Assembly: GCF_932526225.1 (NCBI RefSeq)
Contig: NC_064034.1
Span: forward strand, 15,264,887 to 15,328,886
Length of the DNA stretch: 64,000 nucleotides
Reading direction: 5' to 3'
Source: Nematostella vectensis
Lineage: Eukaryota > Cnidaria > Anthozoa > Actiniaria > Edwardsiidae
The notes beneath the pieces were generated by a model. It ran no database searches. It was not told the origin of the DNA and saw nothing but the letters and a program-made list of their open reading frames with translations. The position numbers and the translations under genes were made by a program. Shown here piece after piece: positions 22,135-31,897 of the stretch (position 1 is the stretch's first letter; every line of letters begins with the position of its first letter).

Positions 22135-25091
22135 ATGGCGGCCTCCATGCAATCAGAGGGCCATAAGCATACTCCGTTTGAATACATGGCTTTTATCAGC
22201 CCGAAGCCCAAAATCCCCGAGGCTAACTACTGTGTAGCACTAATGCAATGTCTAAACGACTTTCGGAAGCATAATGTGCTCTGCGAAGTTACAATTGTTG
22301 TAAATGGCAAACCGTTTTATGCACACAGAAATGTGCTGGCGGCCGCTAGCCCTTATTTCCGCTCTATGTTTTCAAGTCATTTTCGAGAACAGAACGAAAG
22401 CAAGCCAGTCATACTTGAAAATATTACTGCAGATGTGATGGAGGAATTGTTGAACTTTATTTATACTGGAACAATTAAGATAACACCGTTCAACGTGAAA
22501 GATCTGGTATCTGCATCCAATTACCTGCTTATGAACAGTTTGAAAGATGCATGTGTTTCTTTTATGAAATCGATGATCAATCCATCGAACTGCTTAGGAA
22601 TAGAAACAGCCGCTAACCAGTTTGATTGTGAAGCACTCCGTAAAACAGCTAATCAGTATATTCTTGACAATTTTGCGACTGTTTCCCAAACAGACGAATT
22701 TAAAAGTTTACCCGCAGACAAACTCGAGGAATTTTTATCCAGCGACGAAACGAAAGTTGATAGGGAAGAACAAATTTTCGAAGCATTGGAAACTTGGGTA
22801 AGTCACAATGAAGACGAAAGAAAGCCGCTGTTCCCAAGGCTGATTCAGCATGTCAGATTTCCTCTCATGTCTCCTTATTATTTGGCTGATTTTGTTGAGA
22901 CTAAAGAGCTGGTATTGAAAACACCTGAGTGCACACCCCTTTTACTGGAGGCCAAAAACTACCACATGCTACCAGATAGAAGACATTTGATCAAAGGTTC
23001 CAGAACAAAGCCCAGGAAATCTATGGGTTTTGTGACCGTCATTTTTTCAGCTGGTGGAATTCAGGGCTCCTCTGTAATGAAGAACACCTTCTGTTATGTC
23101 CCAAAGTCTAATAAATGGTACCCCTTGGCCCACATGCTAGTGGCTAGGTGTCGTCATGGTCTTGCGCTGACAGGAGATATGGTGTATTCTGTGGGTGGCC
23201 AGTCAAGAGAAGGTGAAGCATTAAAAATACAGTTGATCTAGATTGACCAGTCAGGCTTATATTGAAAGATCTATTCATTTGACTATTTGTTGTCATCATC
23301 ATTACCATAATTGTCATCATAATCTTTATCTATATTCATTATTTTGGTTAAGTAGGTAGAACTGTATTGTTTGTGTGTTTCACACTAGTCAGCACATACA
23401 GCCTGTTTGATGAGATCTATACTTCTTCTGATCAACAACAACAATCTTTATTTGTGCGTTATAGCAGAGTTATATTAGTTTTTCTGTTGTTTTTAGGGGC
23501 AGCACAAAGCTCGCTTAGTTCTGTTGAGAGATATGATCCACGCACAAACACATGGACAATGGTTGCTCCTATGAATGTACGGCGCAGTCTTCTAAATGTA
23601 GCAGTTTTAGATGGTAAGTAGTTAATATTTTGCTTCAGTTATTAGAACAAATAAGATTATGGGGTCAAGTATCTTTACCTTTATACCTCAACAGGGCGAC
23701 TTTATGCTGTTGGTGGCTGTGATGAGAACAATTTTCGTCTGAATAGTGTTGAGCATTACAACCCCTTTACAGACACCTGGCACTATTCAGCACCAATGGC
23801 AACTTGTCGTAGCAGCCCTTGTGTGCTTGCTACTGGAAGAGCATTATACGTTGTGGGAGGTGTGAATTATGTTGGCATGTCCCTAAATACTGGAGAGTGT
23901 TTTGACCCATTAGCTAATACTTGGTCACCAATTGCTCCTATGATTGAAAAACGGGCCAGTGCGTGTGGAGCTGTGTGTAATGGCAAGGCCTATGTTATTG
24001 GTAAGTAAAAATCTGGGGACACAGACTAATCATTCATACAGATTTAGACTTATCTAAACTTTTAAGTTTTAAAAATTCCAGTGAATGTGTCAGCTAGGGG
24101 ATTTTTTTTCTTACAAAATAACTTATTTCTTCTCTTACCCTCATACATTTTTTGTTATAGATTAGGCTCAGTTAATCTTTTTTTAGGGGAGGGGTAGGGG
24201 GTAGGGGATATTGTCTGCCTCTTCTCTCATTCTCTTTATGTAACAAAGAGTGGCTTATTTCTCAGAAGATTCCCATCTCCAAAAACGCCAAGCTTAAAAC
24301 GAAATCAGGTTCCAGCCTTGCAGTCTTTAAAACATACATACCTCATTTCGTAAGGTGTATACAACTCATAACCTTTTATAAATTTGTGAATGCTTGCAAA
24401 GCATTTACGAGTTATTAGGGGACTTCCATGTCACTTGATCATCGGATGGTTGGTCAAGAATGTTAACATGCATAAACACATTGTATGACAGTAGCGTGAT
24501 CAATTATTGCGGGAATTTTATTTTGTCACCAGAAAGATTATGCTGAAATTTCCATTTCCCGATTCCCACTGATAGCACATATTTTTTTAAATAATAATCA
24601 TAATTAATTATTCTGTTCTTGGTGTTTCATGACATCTAAAAGAAAAAAAGGTATAAGGACATTTCTATGTACTCTTAGCATCTTGGATGTGTTCATGCTT
24701 TGTTCAAAATCTACCCTGTATATATTTTATGCACACAAGAAAATAACTAGAAAAATAAATTTGCATCTACGAGTTGGTTCACAGAGCCTTTGATTCCTTA
24801 TCAGGTGGTTGGGATGGCCAGAAGCACTTGAACACTGGAGAGATGTATGAGCCAGAAATTGACCAATGGACAGTTATTCCTCAAGCTAGTACAGCCCGTT
24901 GGGATGCTGGTATTGCTGTGGAAAGTGACAGAATCTTTGTGGTTGGTGGGTGTGATAGGAATGCATTATGTACTTTGGAGACAGAATGCTATGATCCTGA
25001 GAAAAAGAAATGGAGCAAAGTAGCTTCACTTCCTGTTGCAACACATGGCCTCAAATGTTCTACAATACAGTTGCCAAACAAACTTATCTAA
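22135..25091 (+). CDS. BTB-BACK-Kelch protein (KLHL family, 595 aa, 4 exons)
   Basis: Exons 22135-23212, 23497-23613, 23695-24000 and 24805-25091 add to 1788 nt and keep one frame. KLHL proteins usually act as substrate adaptors of Cullin-3 ubiquitin ligases. BTB is at about residues 45-155 ([39 protein letters not shown]); BACK is at about 160-265 ([25 protein letters not shown]); six Kelch blades follow from about 305 (e.g. [38 protein letters not shown]). The start codon lies in ACGATGGCGG, close to a good initiation context. I cannot assign the specific KLHL paralogue from sequence alone. Confidence 0.93.
24001..24804. other. Kelch gene intron 3, no feature recognised
   Basis: 804 bp, AT-rich, with a G-rich stretch near 24186-24210. 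No repeat structure or RNA gene recognised. Confidence 0.5.
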
Positions 25092-25838
25092 ACTGTAGTG
25101 GAACTGCATGCTTTCTGGCAGGGCATTGCAAGTGCTTTAGGATTGCATGAAGTTACACGTATAACATGCTCAAGAATATGTTAATCATAGCCTGCCAGCC
25201 AGCTCTCTTTTAGGGTTATTCTGGAATCTTTTGTCCAACATGTGAATGCCTTGGTTCACTGGGGCCAAGGATTGCATGCCACATGTGATGAAAACAAAGC
25301 ATTTAAGGAATAACATCAAAGGAGAGCCCGCTCTCTTTGGCAGTGTTTATCATTGAGATAAATCTTAGGCTGTGAGTGCCAAATGGTCTACATACCCCAA
25401 GGGTAAATTTTATTTTCCATTCTCTGTAAAATAATTGTGTTTTTACCTGCAGTCATTTTATGTAATGAAGTCATTATTTCAGCCATGTTTTTTTCTTAAA
25501 TTTCTACTGCGATTTTCAATATTGTGCAACAATTTCCAACCACTAAACAGCTTTCTGGCTTCTGCATTCAAACCTTCCGAATTACATTTGGTGCATGAAA
25601 CTATTTTGAATCTGCTTCAAGGTTTTGAATGACATAAGCAAGAAGTTGATTTAGCTGTTGGAAGTTGTTGGAGAGAGTTCACAGAACGTTGAATACTGCA
25701 GTAATAAAAAAGACAAAAATTGAAAGATGTATAATATCTAAAATATTCAATATATACAGTTGTGAGTACCGCTTTGAGTCCTGTTTGGCAAGTTCTACTG
25801 TATTTATATAGTATCATTTTTATTATGTCAAACATGTC

Positions 25839-25844
25839 AATAAA
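25839..25844 (+). promoter_or_regulatory. Candidate polyadenylation signal of the Kelch gene
   Basis: AATAAA about 750 bp after the stop codon; the intervening sequence is AT-rich and non-coding, as expected for a 3' UTR. Confidence 0.5.
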
Positions 25845-26170
25845 AAGGACCTAAAAGATTCTGTTGCACATTACGAGTTTTTTTGTTTTAATCTAGATAA
25901 AAATCTCCATGGATCTAATAAATCTAGGGTTCAGCCATTCAGCCTTCCTGCATTTATAATCCACAGACAAAAAATCCGGAGAATACCGATTTTCAAACCA
26001 CCCAAAAAACAGACAGGGTGATCGTCGGCAAAACTAATTTCAACCCTAAGGGATAGCACTTTGGGTATGGTCAACAGTAATCCTTAACTCGAAGAGATAG
26101 CTTGTTGGGTGTGGTTGAGGCGTTTTTAACTCGTGAATGCCATTACGTGTTATAGCTGTAAAAAAAAAAC

Positions 26171-26190
26171 TAGCTTATATATATAAGCTA
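26171..26190. other. Perfect 20-bp palindrome flanked by A and T tracts
   Basis: TAGCTTATATATATAAGCTA is preceded by A-rich and followed by T-rich sequence, so the whole stretch from about 26161 to 26198 can fold as one hairpin. It lies about 340 bp left of the first element-like ORF at 26528 and could mark a boundary, but nothing proves that. Confidence 0.6.
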
Positions 26191-26426
26191 TTTTTTTTCC
26201 CGAAAAGTCTTCGATGTGGGTTGAGCGTGCGCATGCGCCTTCATCGCTGACGTCAATCGATCTTCTACGGTTCTAGTCTCGACGGAAGGAGGCTTCCCGT
26301 GCACCCCAAAGAGATACTCGGCTAATATACATATTTGTAATCCTTAGAAGGAGTCCAGAAAGTATATCGATGTTCCCAATTCGAAATCGTGTCCCATCAC
26401 CTCGAAAACGGCAGCTAAAGATTTGA

Positions 26427-26460
26427 GCAAAAAAACACAGGGTACCCGAGTCTGAATTTT
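26427..26460. repeat. Solo copy of the CACAGGGTACCCGAGT repeat motif
   Basis: The motif and its flank (GAATTTTA just downstream) match the inverted arms of the 38186-42062 element for roughly 28 bp. It sits immediately left of the virus-like block, so it may be debris of an element into which, or beside which, the block inserted. Confidence 0.6.
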
Positions 26461-26527
26461 AGGGAAAATCGCTAAATCTGTCCCGAAATAACGTATTATT
26501 GTCTTTAGCCTCTAGGCCAAAGAGTGC

Positions 26528-26860
26528 TCAAAGCTCGGCATTCAGGAACGAAACGCCACCGGACATAAGCGCGATCTTCCCGGTGAGGGGATCCAGTGTC
26601 GCGTTCAGAATCTTGATTTTAGCGCGATTGATCGTTTCCACGATGGACTCGGCCGTGTGGTGCCCGGCTGGCAGGGTAGCGATGGGCGGGAGGGCGGATA
26701 TAGTCGTTATCTGATGCTCCCGCTCGAGATTATACCAGCAGTTAAACAGCGAGCAGTGCCGGAGCGCCACGAAGGGTGGGCGCCTTATCGGCCGCTCGAA
26801 GTAGAGCGTCTGTTCGCCTTTGGTGAGCACAATATGTAGGACCACCATTGTGTTGAACAC
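26528..26860 (-). pseudogene. Truncated spike/minor-structural-like ORF (110 codons)
   Basis: Reads right to left from ATG 26860 to TGA 26528-26530. The segments RRPPFVALRHCSLFNCWYNL and LPAGHHTAESIVETINRA, then DPLTGKIALMSGG, resemble the N-terminal layout of attachment or minor structural proteins of capsid-encoding elements (a G-x-Y/H...E-x-L/I-V...IN pattern). The protein stops abruptly with no C-terminal domain, so it is probably cut by decay or by the element's left end. The functional label is inference; the family is not named with confidence. Confidence 0.4.
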
Positions 26861-26890
26861 AGCCCGCCTTTGTGTTTAATAGGACTGAGC

Positions 26891-27919
26891 ATGGATTTGG
26901 AAGGCTGGCGGATGCTGAACGAGGAGGCGAAAAGGGCGGAAGAGACGAAGAAGGCGGCAACTGCGGCGGGAGCCTCTATAGCCAAACATATCAAACACGC
27001 TATAGCCGAACAAGTCAAACACGCAAAACCCGGTTTCCCTAGGTCTCTGACCCTCGGGCAAAAGCTGCTCTACGCCGTGCCCGCGACCCCCGTAAAGAGC
27101 ACGGCCTCAGACATCACCCCACTACTCACGCAGCTAGAGATACACGTGGCTGAGGACAAATCATTCACGACTAGGGTCCGAGACATATTCAAAGAGACAG
27201 TGGTCACGCACAAGTCCGCCAAGGAGTCTCGCCGGTGGCTATCGGAGCCTTCCTATGGGTGCTGGCCACAGCAACTCAACTTTGCGGTCTGGTGCGCAAC
27301 CGCCGGATGCGGGGTGTCCCTAACCGACCCCGCTTTCGCCACGCTCCCCTCTGTCATCAGGGGATTTCTAAGGTTTCACGTGCACTTTACCACGCGGAGG
27401 ATACTCTACGAGCTCGGCGCCCCCCTGCCTGGCGACAGCCCGTTCACGCAAAAAGATAACCCCTACAAGAAAGCCGCTTTCGAGCGCCTATGCATAGAAT
27501 TCGGTTTGCAGCGTAAGCCGGACTTCCGATGGAAAGGCGCGCGGAACCACGGGCTAGGCGATGTGTTTGTGTTCTACCCGGGGGAGGGGTATCGCAACGT
27601 GCACGTGATCCGTGGCTACTACACGGCGGCGGACGAGTACCCGAGCCACCTCAATCTGTTTAGCGACGAAGGTGGGACGTACAATAGTGGGAAGCAGGTG
27701 GGTTTCATACGCAACGACGACCACGGGGGCGTGCAATATAGCTGGTTTGCGCCTCCCAAAGGTGAGGGGCTGACAAAAGCAGAGCTAGGAAGACTTGATC
27801 GCTCGGTCGAGGCGTTCGTCTACGCAGTGCTTGGCGCGCAGGTGAACGTCCGTTCCTCCATCGCGAGGGGCTGGTGGGCCGGCCATGGAGGCGCAGGCGG
27901 AGTTCACGAAGCTGCTTGA
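26891..27919 (+). CDS. Conserved-looking element protein, unknown function (342 aa)
   Basis: The open frame begins at 26870 with TTG; the first ATG (26891, MDLEGWRMLNEEAKRAEE) is the likely start. The N-terminal 60 residues are charged, helical and include an 8-residue repeat (IAKHIKHA / IAEQVKHA). The centre carries CWPQQLNFAVWCATAGCGVS, a Trp/Cys-rich block that looks strongly constrained, followed by a long globular region with many aromatic and Gly residues. The frame is intact. The next gene starts inside its last 35 nt. A minor capsid or penton role would fit its place upstream of the capsid gene, but I cannot show it. Confidence 0.65.
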   Translation: MDLEGWRMLNEEAKRAEETKKAATAAGASIAKHIKHAIAEQVKHAKPGFPRSLTLGQKLLYAVPATPVKSTASDITPLLTQLEIHVAEDKSFTTRVRDIFKETVVTHKSAKESRRWLSEPSYGCWPQQLNFAVWCATAGCGVSLTDPAFATLPSVIRGFLRFHVHFTTRRILYELGAPLPGDSPFTQKDNPYKKAAFERLCIEFGLQRKPDFRWKGARNHGLGDVFVFYPGEGYRNVHVIRGYYTAADEYPSHLNLFSDEGGTYNSGKQVGFIRNDDHGGVQYSWFAPPKGEGLTKAELGRLDRSVEAFVYAVLGAQVNVRSSIARGWWAGHGGAGGVHEAA

Positions 27920-28322
27920 AGACGCGATCATAGAAAACGACATCGCTCAAAGCGTGCAAAGGTACCAGTTAGCCGTGCAGGAGGCCAAGGTGAGACTGAG
28001 TCTTGCGGTCGCACCAGGAGTGTGGCTGATGCCGAGCGATCTGGTGATAAACACGCAAAGCGTCTTGGGCTACAACAATAAACTGAAGAAAGCCACAGAC
28101 TACATGACGCTCGGCGCAAACGCGATCAACACCGAGACAAAGCCAGTCGGTGCTCATAACATGGCCGGTGGGCATCCTAGGGTGCAACACGTGACTTATC
28201 CGAGGATCGACCGCGAGGTGCGAAGCAAGGCTTTCGCACCTGCGAAAGTGCACGCAGAGGGCGCGGCGCCTGCCCCCTCTTATGCGCAGCATGACACCGC
28301 TCGGACCGGGCGAAAAGAGTGA
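27885..28322 (+). CDS. Element protein, unknown function (145 aa)
   Basis: Starts at ATG 27885, overlapping the end of the preceding gene by 35 nt in another frame, an arrangement typical of compact viral genomes. The N-terminal half is helical and charged; the middle has APGVWLMPSDLVINTQSVLG; the tail is Ala/Pro/His-rich. I recognise no domain. It ends just before the convergent minus-strand gene at 28374. Confidence 0.55.
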   Translation: MEAQAEFTKLLEDAIIENDIAQSVQRYQLAVQEAKVRLSLAVAPGVWLMPSDLVINTQSVLGYNNKLKKATDYMTLGANAINTETKPVGAHNMAGGHPRVQHVTYPRIDREVRSKAFAPAKVHAEGAAPAPSYAQHDTARTGRKE

Positions 28323-28373
28323 CCACACCGCCCTCAAGGCGGGGTTGTCGGCCTTCACAGTGGCCGCGGTGTA

Positions 28374-29312
28374 TTACTTGTTCCGATGATTGCTTTGCAT
28401 TCGACGTACCAAGAACGCGGCTACGTCTAGAATGAGCAGCCACGCATTTTCGCTAAGGAATTTCACCGCTTCTCCCGCAGCCTTAAACACGAAGTTCGCT
28501 ATGCTGCCACCTAACCCAGGGAAAAGCTCGCCTAGCTTTTTCCCGATAGCCGCGAGCCACTAGCTTTTTCAATATCTGGCCACGGAGGAGAGCGACTTGC
28601 CGAGCGACGTCACAATGGCCGCGATCGTCGTCGCTACGGCCAACCCGATAGCGGTGACGGTAAAGCCGTACTTTTTGAAGATGGCTTTGATGCGCTCTCT
28701 CAGCGGCTTTCGGTTCTCGAGCTCTCGGTTTTCGCTTTCTAGTTCGTCGATCTCGGATAGCCTTTCCTTGTTGCACTCACGGGCCTCTTGGCGGCGACTC
28801 TCTGACGTGTTAGAGTCGTCGATGGTCTCCCTGTCTGTGGTTACCACCCCTTGCAGCTCTTGGACTCTTTCTGTGTTCTCCTGGATGACCGCGTCTATCT
28901 CTGCCACAGACCCCATCGCCAGCTTGAAGCCTTTCAGCTTTGCAACGTCTTGTCGAACGCCCATGTTTTCATTGAACAGCTGTCTTGGCTTAGTCCAACC
29001 TCCTTTGTCAAGGTTACGAAGCTGTATTAGCGTCTTTCCCCTCTGGTCTGACTGGAACCGTATCAGATTCTCGTTAAGGTCTGGGTATTTCTCCCTGAGG
29101 GACTGGAGACCGAGTCTTGTCGCTGCACCCTCTGTGGTGAACGAGGTTTCAGCGGTGGTTTGCGTCCGGCCCCCCCGCGAAGACGTGCTCGTCATTGGGA
29201 TCGACTCCCCACCGTCGGGGTCAAACGGGATTAGAGGCGTCGTCTCGTCGTCCCTGTCTTCGGCGGACGCACCCGGCAAGGTATCGTCAATGTCAACGTC
29301 AACATCATCCAT
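28374..29312 (-). pseudogene. Coiled-coil membrane protein with two in-frame stops (312 codons)
   Basis: Starts at ATG 29312. Residues 1-60 are acidic and disordered (DDVDVDIDDTLPG...). About 120-205 is a coiled coil (TERVQELQGVV, SEIDELESENRELENRK). A hydrophobic segment follows (TVTAIGLAVATTIAAIVTSL), and the frame meets TGA at 28571-28569 and TAG at 28562-28560. Without any frame change it then continues for over 60 codons (LGELFPGLGGSIANFVFKAA, NAWLLILDVAAFLV) to TAA at 28374. The downstream part has a second membrane-like helix, so it was clearly coding until recently. A virion membrane-active or scaffold role is speculation. Confidence 0.7.
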
Positions 29313-29376
29313 GATGCGCTATATAAGACATGTCTAACAGTCCGCACCATAGTCACGTGACTTCGTACTACTAGGA
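29313..29376. promoter_or_regulatory. 64-bp divergent intergenic region with TATA box
   Basis: Separates the minus-strand coiled-coil gene from the capsid gene. TATATAA at 29320-29326 is about 50 bp upstream of the capsid start, and GTCACGTGAC (a 10-bp palindrome with an E-box core) lies at 29352-29361. Both suggest a compact bidirectional promoter. Confidence 0.5.
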
Positions 29377-30558
29377 ATGTCAGTCAGCGATAAACTTGAC
29401 CCCCAAAGAACACCCAGAACTCCTCTGGGGTTGAAAGCCGAGAGAACTGTTCACCGGGTCACTCTCAACCCGTCACGTCACGCTCGTGCCTGGCTCCTTG
29501 AGGGTTTCTATCTCTCCATCTCAGGCCAAGCAAATAATACCGTCGTGAACAACGTCGGCCGAAATCACGTGAGTCACCTGAAAATCACGTTTGCAGGAGA
29601 AACGCTCCAGGACACCAACCACTACGATGTCTTCAAGACGTATGAGGAGCTTTACCTGTCCAAGGTCGAGAGAGAGGACCGCCTGGAGCAGGGCATACAG
29701 TCAGAAAACATGCGCAAGCTTCGCTCCAAGGCTGGCGATAAAGCGACTAGTAACGCCAAGGAGAACGCTTTAAACGCCGCCCACGGGGCGAAGTACACCA
29801 TCCCGCTAGACCATTCTCTGCTGACGGACCACGGCGTACTGTACCCAAGGGCGCTCTCCGAGGCGCTGCTCTTGGAGATCACGTTCGCAGCGGTTGACCA
29901 GGTAGTAGTTGGAAGCGATGCTACCAAATTATCCTATGGCATCAAAAATCTGGAGCTGGAATACGAAAGCCTGAGGGACGACAACCTCGCCCGGTCTGCA
30001 GCCGCCGCCTACCAAAACGGCACAACGTTCTACGAGCAAGTGAACCTCCACAAGTCCTTCGTGATTAGCAAAGGGACGGACAGCATAATCAACGAGAGTG
30101 TCAACCTGCCGCGAAGGTCTATGAGTGGTCTGTTGCTCCTCTTTGTGGAGCCATACACGGCAGGGGCTCGCGACTCTGAGAAGTTCGTGTTCCCCGACAT
30201 CAAGAGCGTTCGCGTTACAATCGACTGCATGCGAAACAAGGTCTTCAGCCAGGGACTACGCCCCACGGATTTCTGGAGGGAGGGGAAAATGCGGTTCGTC
30301 AGTGGCAGCGGAGCGCCTAGTGTCAGCCCCGAGTCGTTCTATGGCGATAACAAGTTTGCTCTGTGGATCGACCTTCGAACGACGGACGACAGTGCTATCC
30401 ATGGGGGCGATCTCCGATTGGTCAACACCCGCGACGGTGTGCATCTCGAGATAAAACGCACGTCAAGCGGCCAGGGTACCGTAAACTGTCACGTGTTTGT
30501 GGTGGCCGACGCCCAAATGAACCTTATGAACGGACAGCTAGAGTCCATACAATACTGA
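29377..30558 (+). CDS. Candidate double-jelly-roll major capsid protein (393 aa)
   Basis: Intact frame from ATG 29377. The protein is almost entirely beta-rich, with alternating hydrophobic strands such as SEALLLEITFAAVDQVVV, SMSGLLLLFVEPY and KFALWIDLR, no signal peptide or membrane helix, and an ending ADAQMNLMNGQLESIQY that resembles the C-terminal strand and tail of DJR capsid proteins. The length (393 aa) is near tectivirus capsid size and shorter than typical Polinton MCPs (about 500-650 aa). Its position immediately upstream of a packaging-type ATPase is the classic DJR-virus order. It is the best preserved gene of the block. The assignment needs a structure prediction; a different beta-rich structural protein is the alternative. 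Confidence 0.65.
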   Translation: MSVSDKLDPQRTPRTPLGLKAERTVHRVTLNPSRHARAWLLEGFYLSISGQANNTVVNNVGRNHVSHLKITFAGETLQDTNHYDVFKTYEELYLSKVEREDRLEQGIQSENMRKLRSKAGDKATSNAKENALNAAHGAKYTIPLDHSLLTDHGVLYPRALSEALLLEITFAAVDQVVVGSDATKLSYGIKNLELEYESLRDDNLARSAAAAYQNGTTFYEQVNLHKSFVISKGTDSIINESVNLPRRSMSGLLLLFVEPYTAGARDSEKFVFPDIKSVRVTIDCMRNKVFSQGLRPTDFWREGKMRFVSGSGAPSVSPESFYGDNKFALWIDLRTTDDSAIHGGDLRLVNTRDGVHLEIKRTSSGQGTVNCHVFVVADAQMNLMNGQLESIQY

Positions 30559-30581
30559 GCACAGTGGCGCGGCAGCGCGGT

Positions 30582-31183
30582 ATGGACCCGAAAAACATCC
30601 CATTCAACGCTCTCATCGTGGACCCGACGTCATGCGGGAAGACCCTATTCATAGTGGACCGGCTGCGCGGCCCTTTCCGGGGCAAGTTTGACTACATCGT
30701 ACTCGTGTGCCCTACCTTTGTCTACAAAAAAACATACGAAGGCTTCGGCGAGGGCGACGATCGTCTGTTTGTCGTCACACCTGAGGCGGGTCAGATCGAC
30801 ATACTGCTGAGGTTTGTCTCCGCTGTCTTCGAAGGCACTAATACGCTAATCATACTCGATGACTGTGCGGCCTCAAAAGACGTAAAGAGGCGCTCTGACC
30901 AGCTCTGAACTTGGCGTTCAGCGCACGCCACGTTGGTATTAGCGTGTGGGTGATCACGCAGCAGCTCACCAGCATCACGAAGCCGTTCCGTGAGAACATC
31001 GCGGCCTTGGTGGTCTTCTATACCCCGAGCAAGGCGGACATGAAAGCTATCCTGCATGACTACGGCGCGGGGCTTTCAAAAGAGAAGATGAAAGAGTACA
31101 TGAAGGCCCTCAAGACGAAAAAGTTCTCGAAGTTAGAGTTTTGCTTGCGTCACCCTTATACCATCGCCCTAGTTGAACGGTAA
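30582..31183 (+). pseudogene. A32/FtsK-HerA-like packaging ATPase, frameshifted (~200 aa)
   Basis: Starts at ATG 30582, 24 nt after the capsid stop. Walker A is DPTSCGKT at residues 14-21; the usual first Gly is Asp here. Walker B is NTLIILDDCA (87-96). The first frame stops at TGA 30906-30908. A one-base loss (or two-base gain) there puts the remaining third in another frame (from about 30909), which carries VWVITQQLTS (a sensor-like Gln motif) and ends at 31183. The family pumps DNA into preformed capsids. It is short, as in Polintons and adintoviruses. Frameshift plus altered P-loop make this copy unlikely to work. Confidence 0.8.
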
Positions 31184-31229
31184 GCGCAGTAAACCACCGC
31201 CCACGTCTGCCCCCAGCGCTTCGCGTGGC

Positions 31230-31248
31230 ATAACGTATATATACATAT
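31230..31248 (+). promoter_or_regulatory. TATA-like AT-rich stretch before a small element gene
   Basis: ACGTATATATACATATATG at 31230-31248, 18-36 bp before the ATG at 31266, stands out against GC-rich surroundings and is a plausible core promoter. Confidence 0.35.
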
Positions 31249-31265
31249 ATGATCACACGTGTACC

Positions 31266-31844
31266 ATGATGAGCGACGAATACTTCGAGAGTCTTCTTGA
31301 GGGGGGCGCCGCCGGCCTCCCGGCCGTCGAGTCGTTGGACTGCCCGACGCAGCCAGCTACCGGAGGTAAGCAAACTGAGAAAGCAGACGCGAGGGAGAAA
31401 CTCGCGATTCTCATATCCTCGGGGAAGTCGAGAGAAATGGTAGGCAAGGCCCTGACTCACGACGACGTCAAACGCATGAGCGCCGAGGAGGTGAGGAAGT
31501 ACGAAAAGCGATACGAGACCGCTCTAGCCAGCCGGACTACAGACGCCCTGGCAGACAGCTTCCTGAAGCTTACGACCAAGCTAGTAGGAATGACGCTGCC
31601 GATAGACAGTGTGGTCGATCTTCACAATGACCTCGTGTCCGACTACATCATCAACAACGAGCTCCGCACATTGTGCGGAAGCCTGTCTCTACGCTGCGGT
31701 CGTTTGATGGCTTTAGCCGTCGGGGCGTTACACGTAGCACGTCATGTGAACACCAACGGCGCTGACACGCGGTGTCAACACGAGGTAGCAGTCGCGGACT
31801 CACCAGTGTGCACGCACACTGGCGAGTCTGCCATCCCAGAGTAG
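31266..31844 (+). CDS. Element protein, unknown function (192 aa)
   Basis: ATG 31266 (MMSDEYFESLLEGG) to TAG 31842-31844. After a disordered N-terminus it is helical: HDDVKRMSAEEVRKYEKRYE, TTDALADSFLKLTTKLVGM, then hydrophobic RCGRLMALAVGALHVARHV near residue 150, a possible membrane helix. The last ~35 residues are encoded by hairpin-rich DNA (31763-31777, 31797-31828) and may be a recent extension replacing an older C-terminus. Family not recognised. Confidence 0.55.
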   Translation: MMSDEYFESLLEGGAAGLPAVESLDCPTQPATGGKQTEKADAREKLAILISSGKSREMVGKALTHDDVKRMSAEEVRKYEKRYETALASRTTDALADSFLKLTTKLVGMTLPIDSVVDLHNDLVSDYIINNELRTLCGSLSLRCGRLMALAVGALHVARHVNTNGADTRCQHEVAVADSPVCTHTGESAIPE

Positions 31845-31897
31845 ACGTTCATTTGAAAGCTTGCCACTTCCTCAGCAACCAAATAGTTGCATCACAA

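Noticed and set aside
28597-29337. 246-codon plus-strand frame opposite the coiled-coil gene
   Set aside because: Ser/Leu/Val-rich mirror of the real minus-strand gene, without its own promoter or motifs.
30363-30581. Upstream extension of the ATPase frame
   Set aside because: It overlaps the capsid gene in another frame and looks random; ATG 30582 fits the family start.
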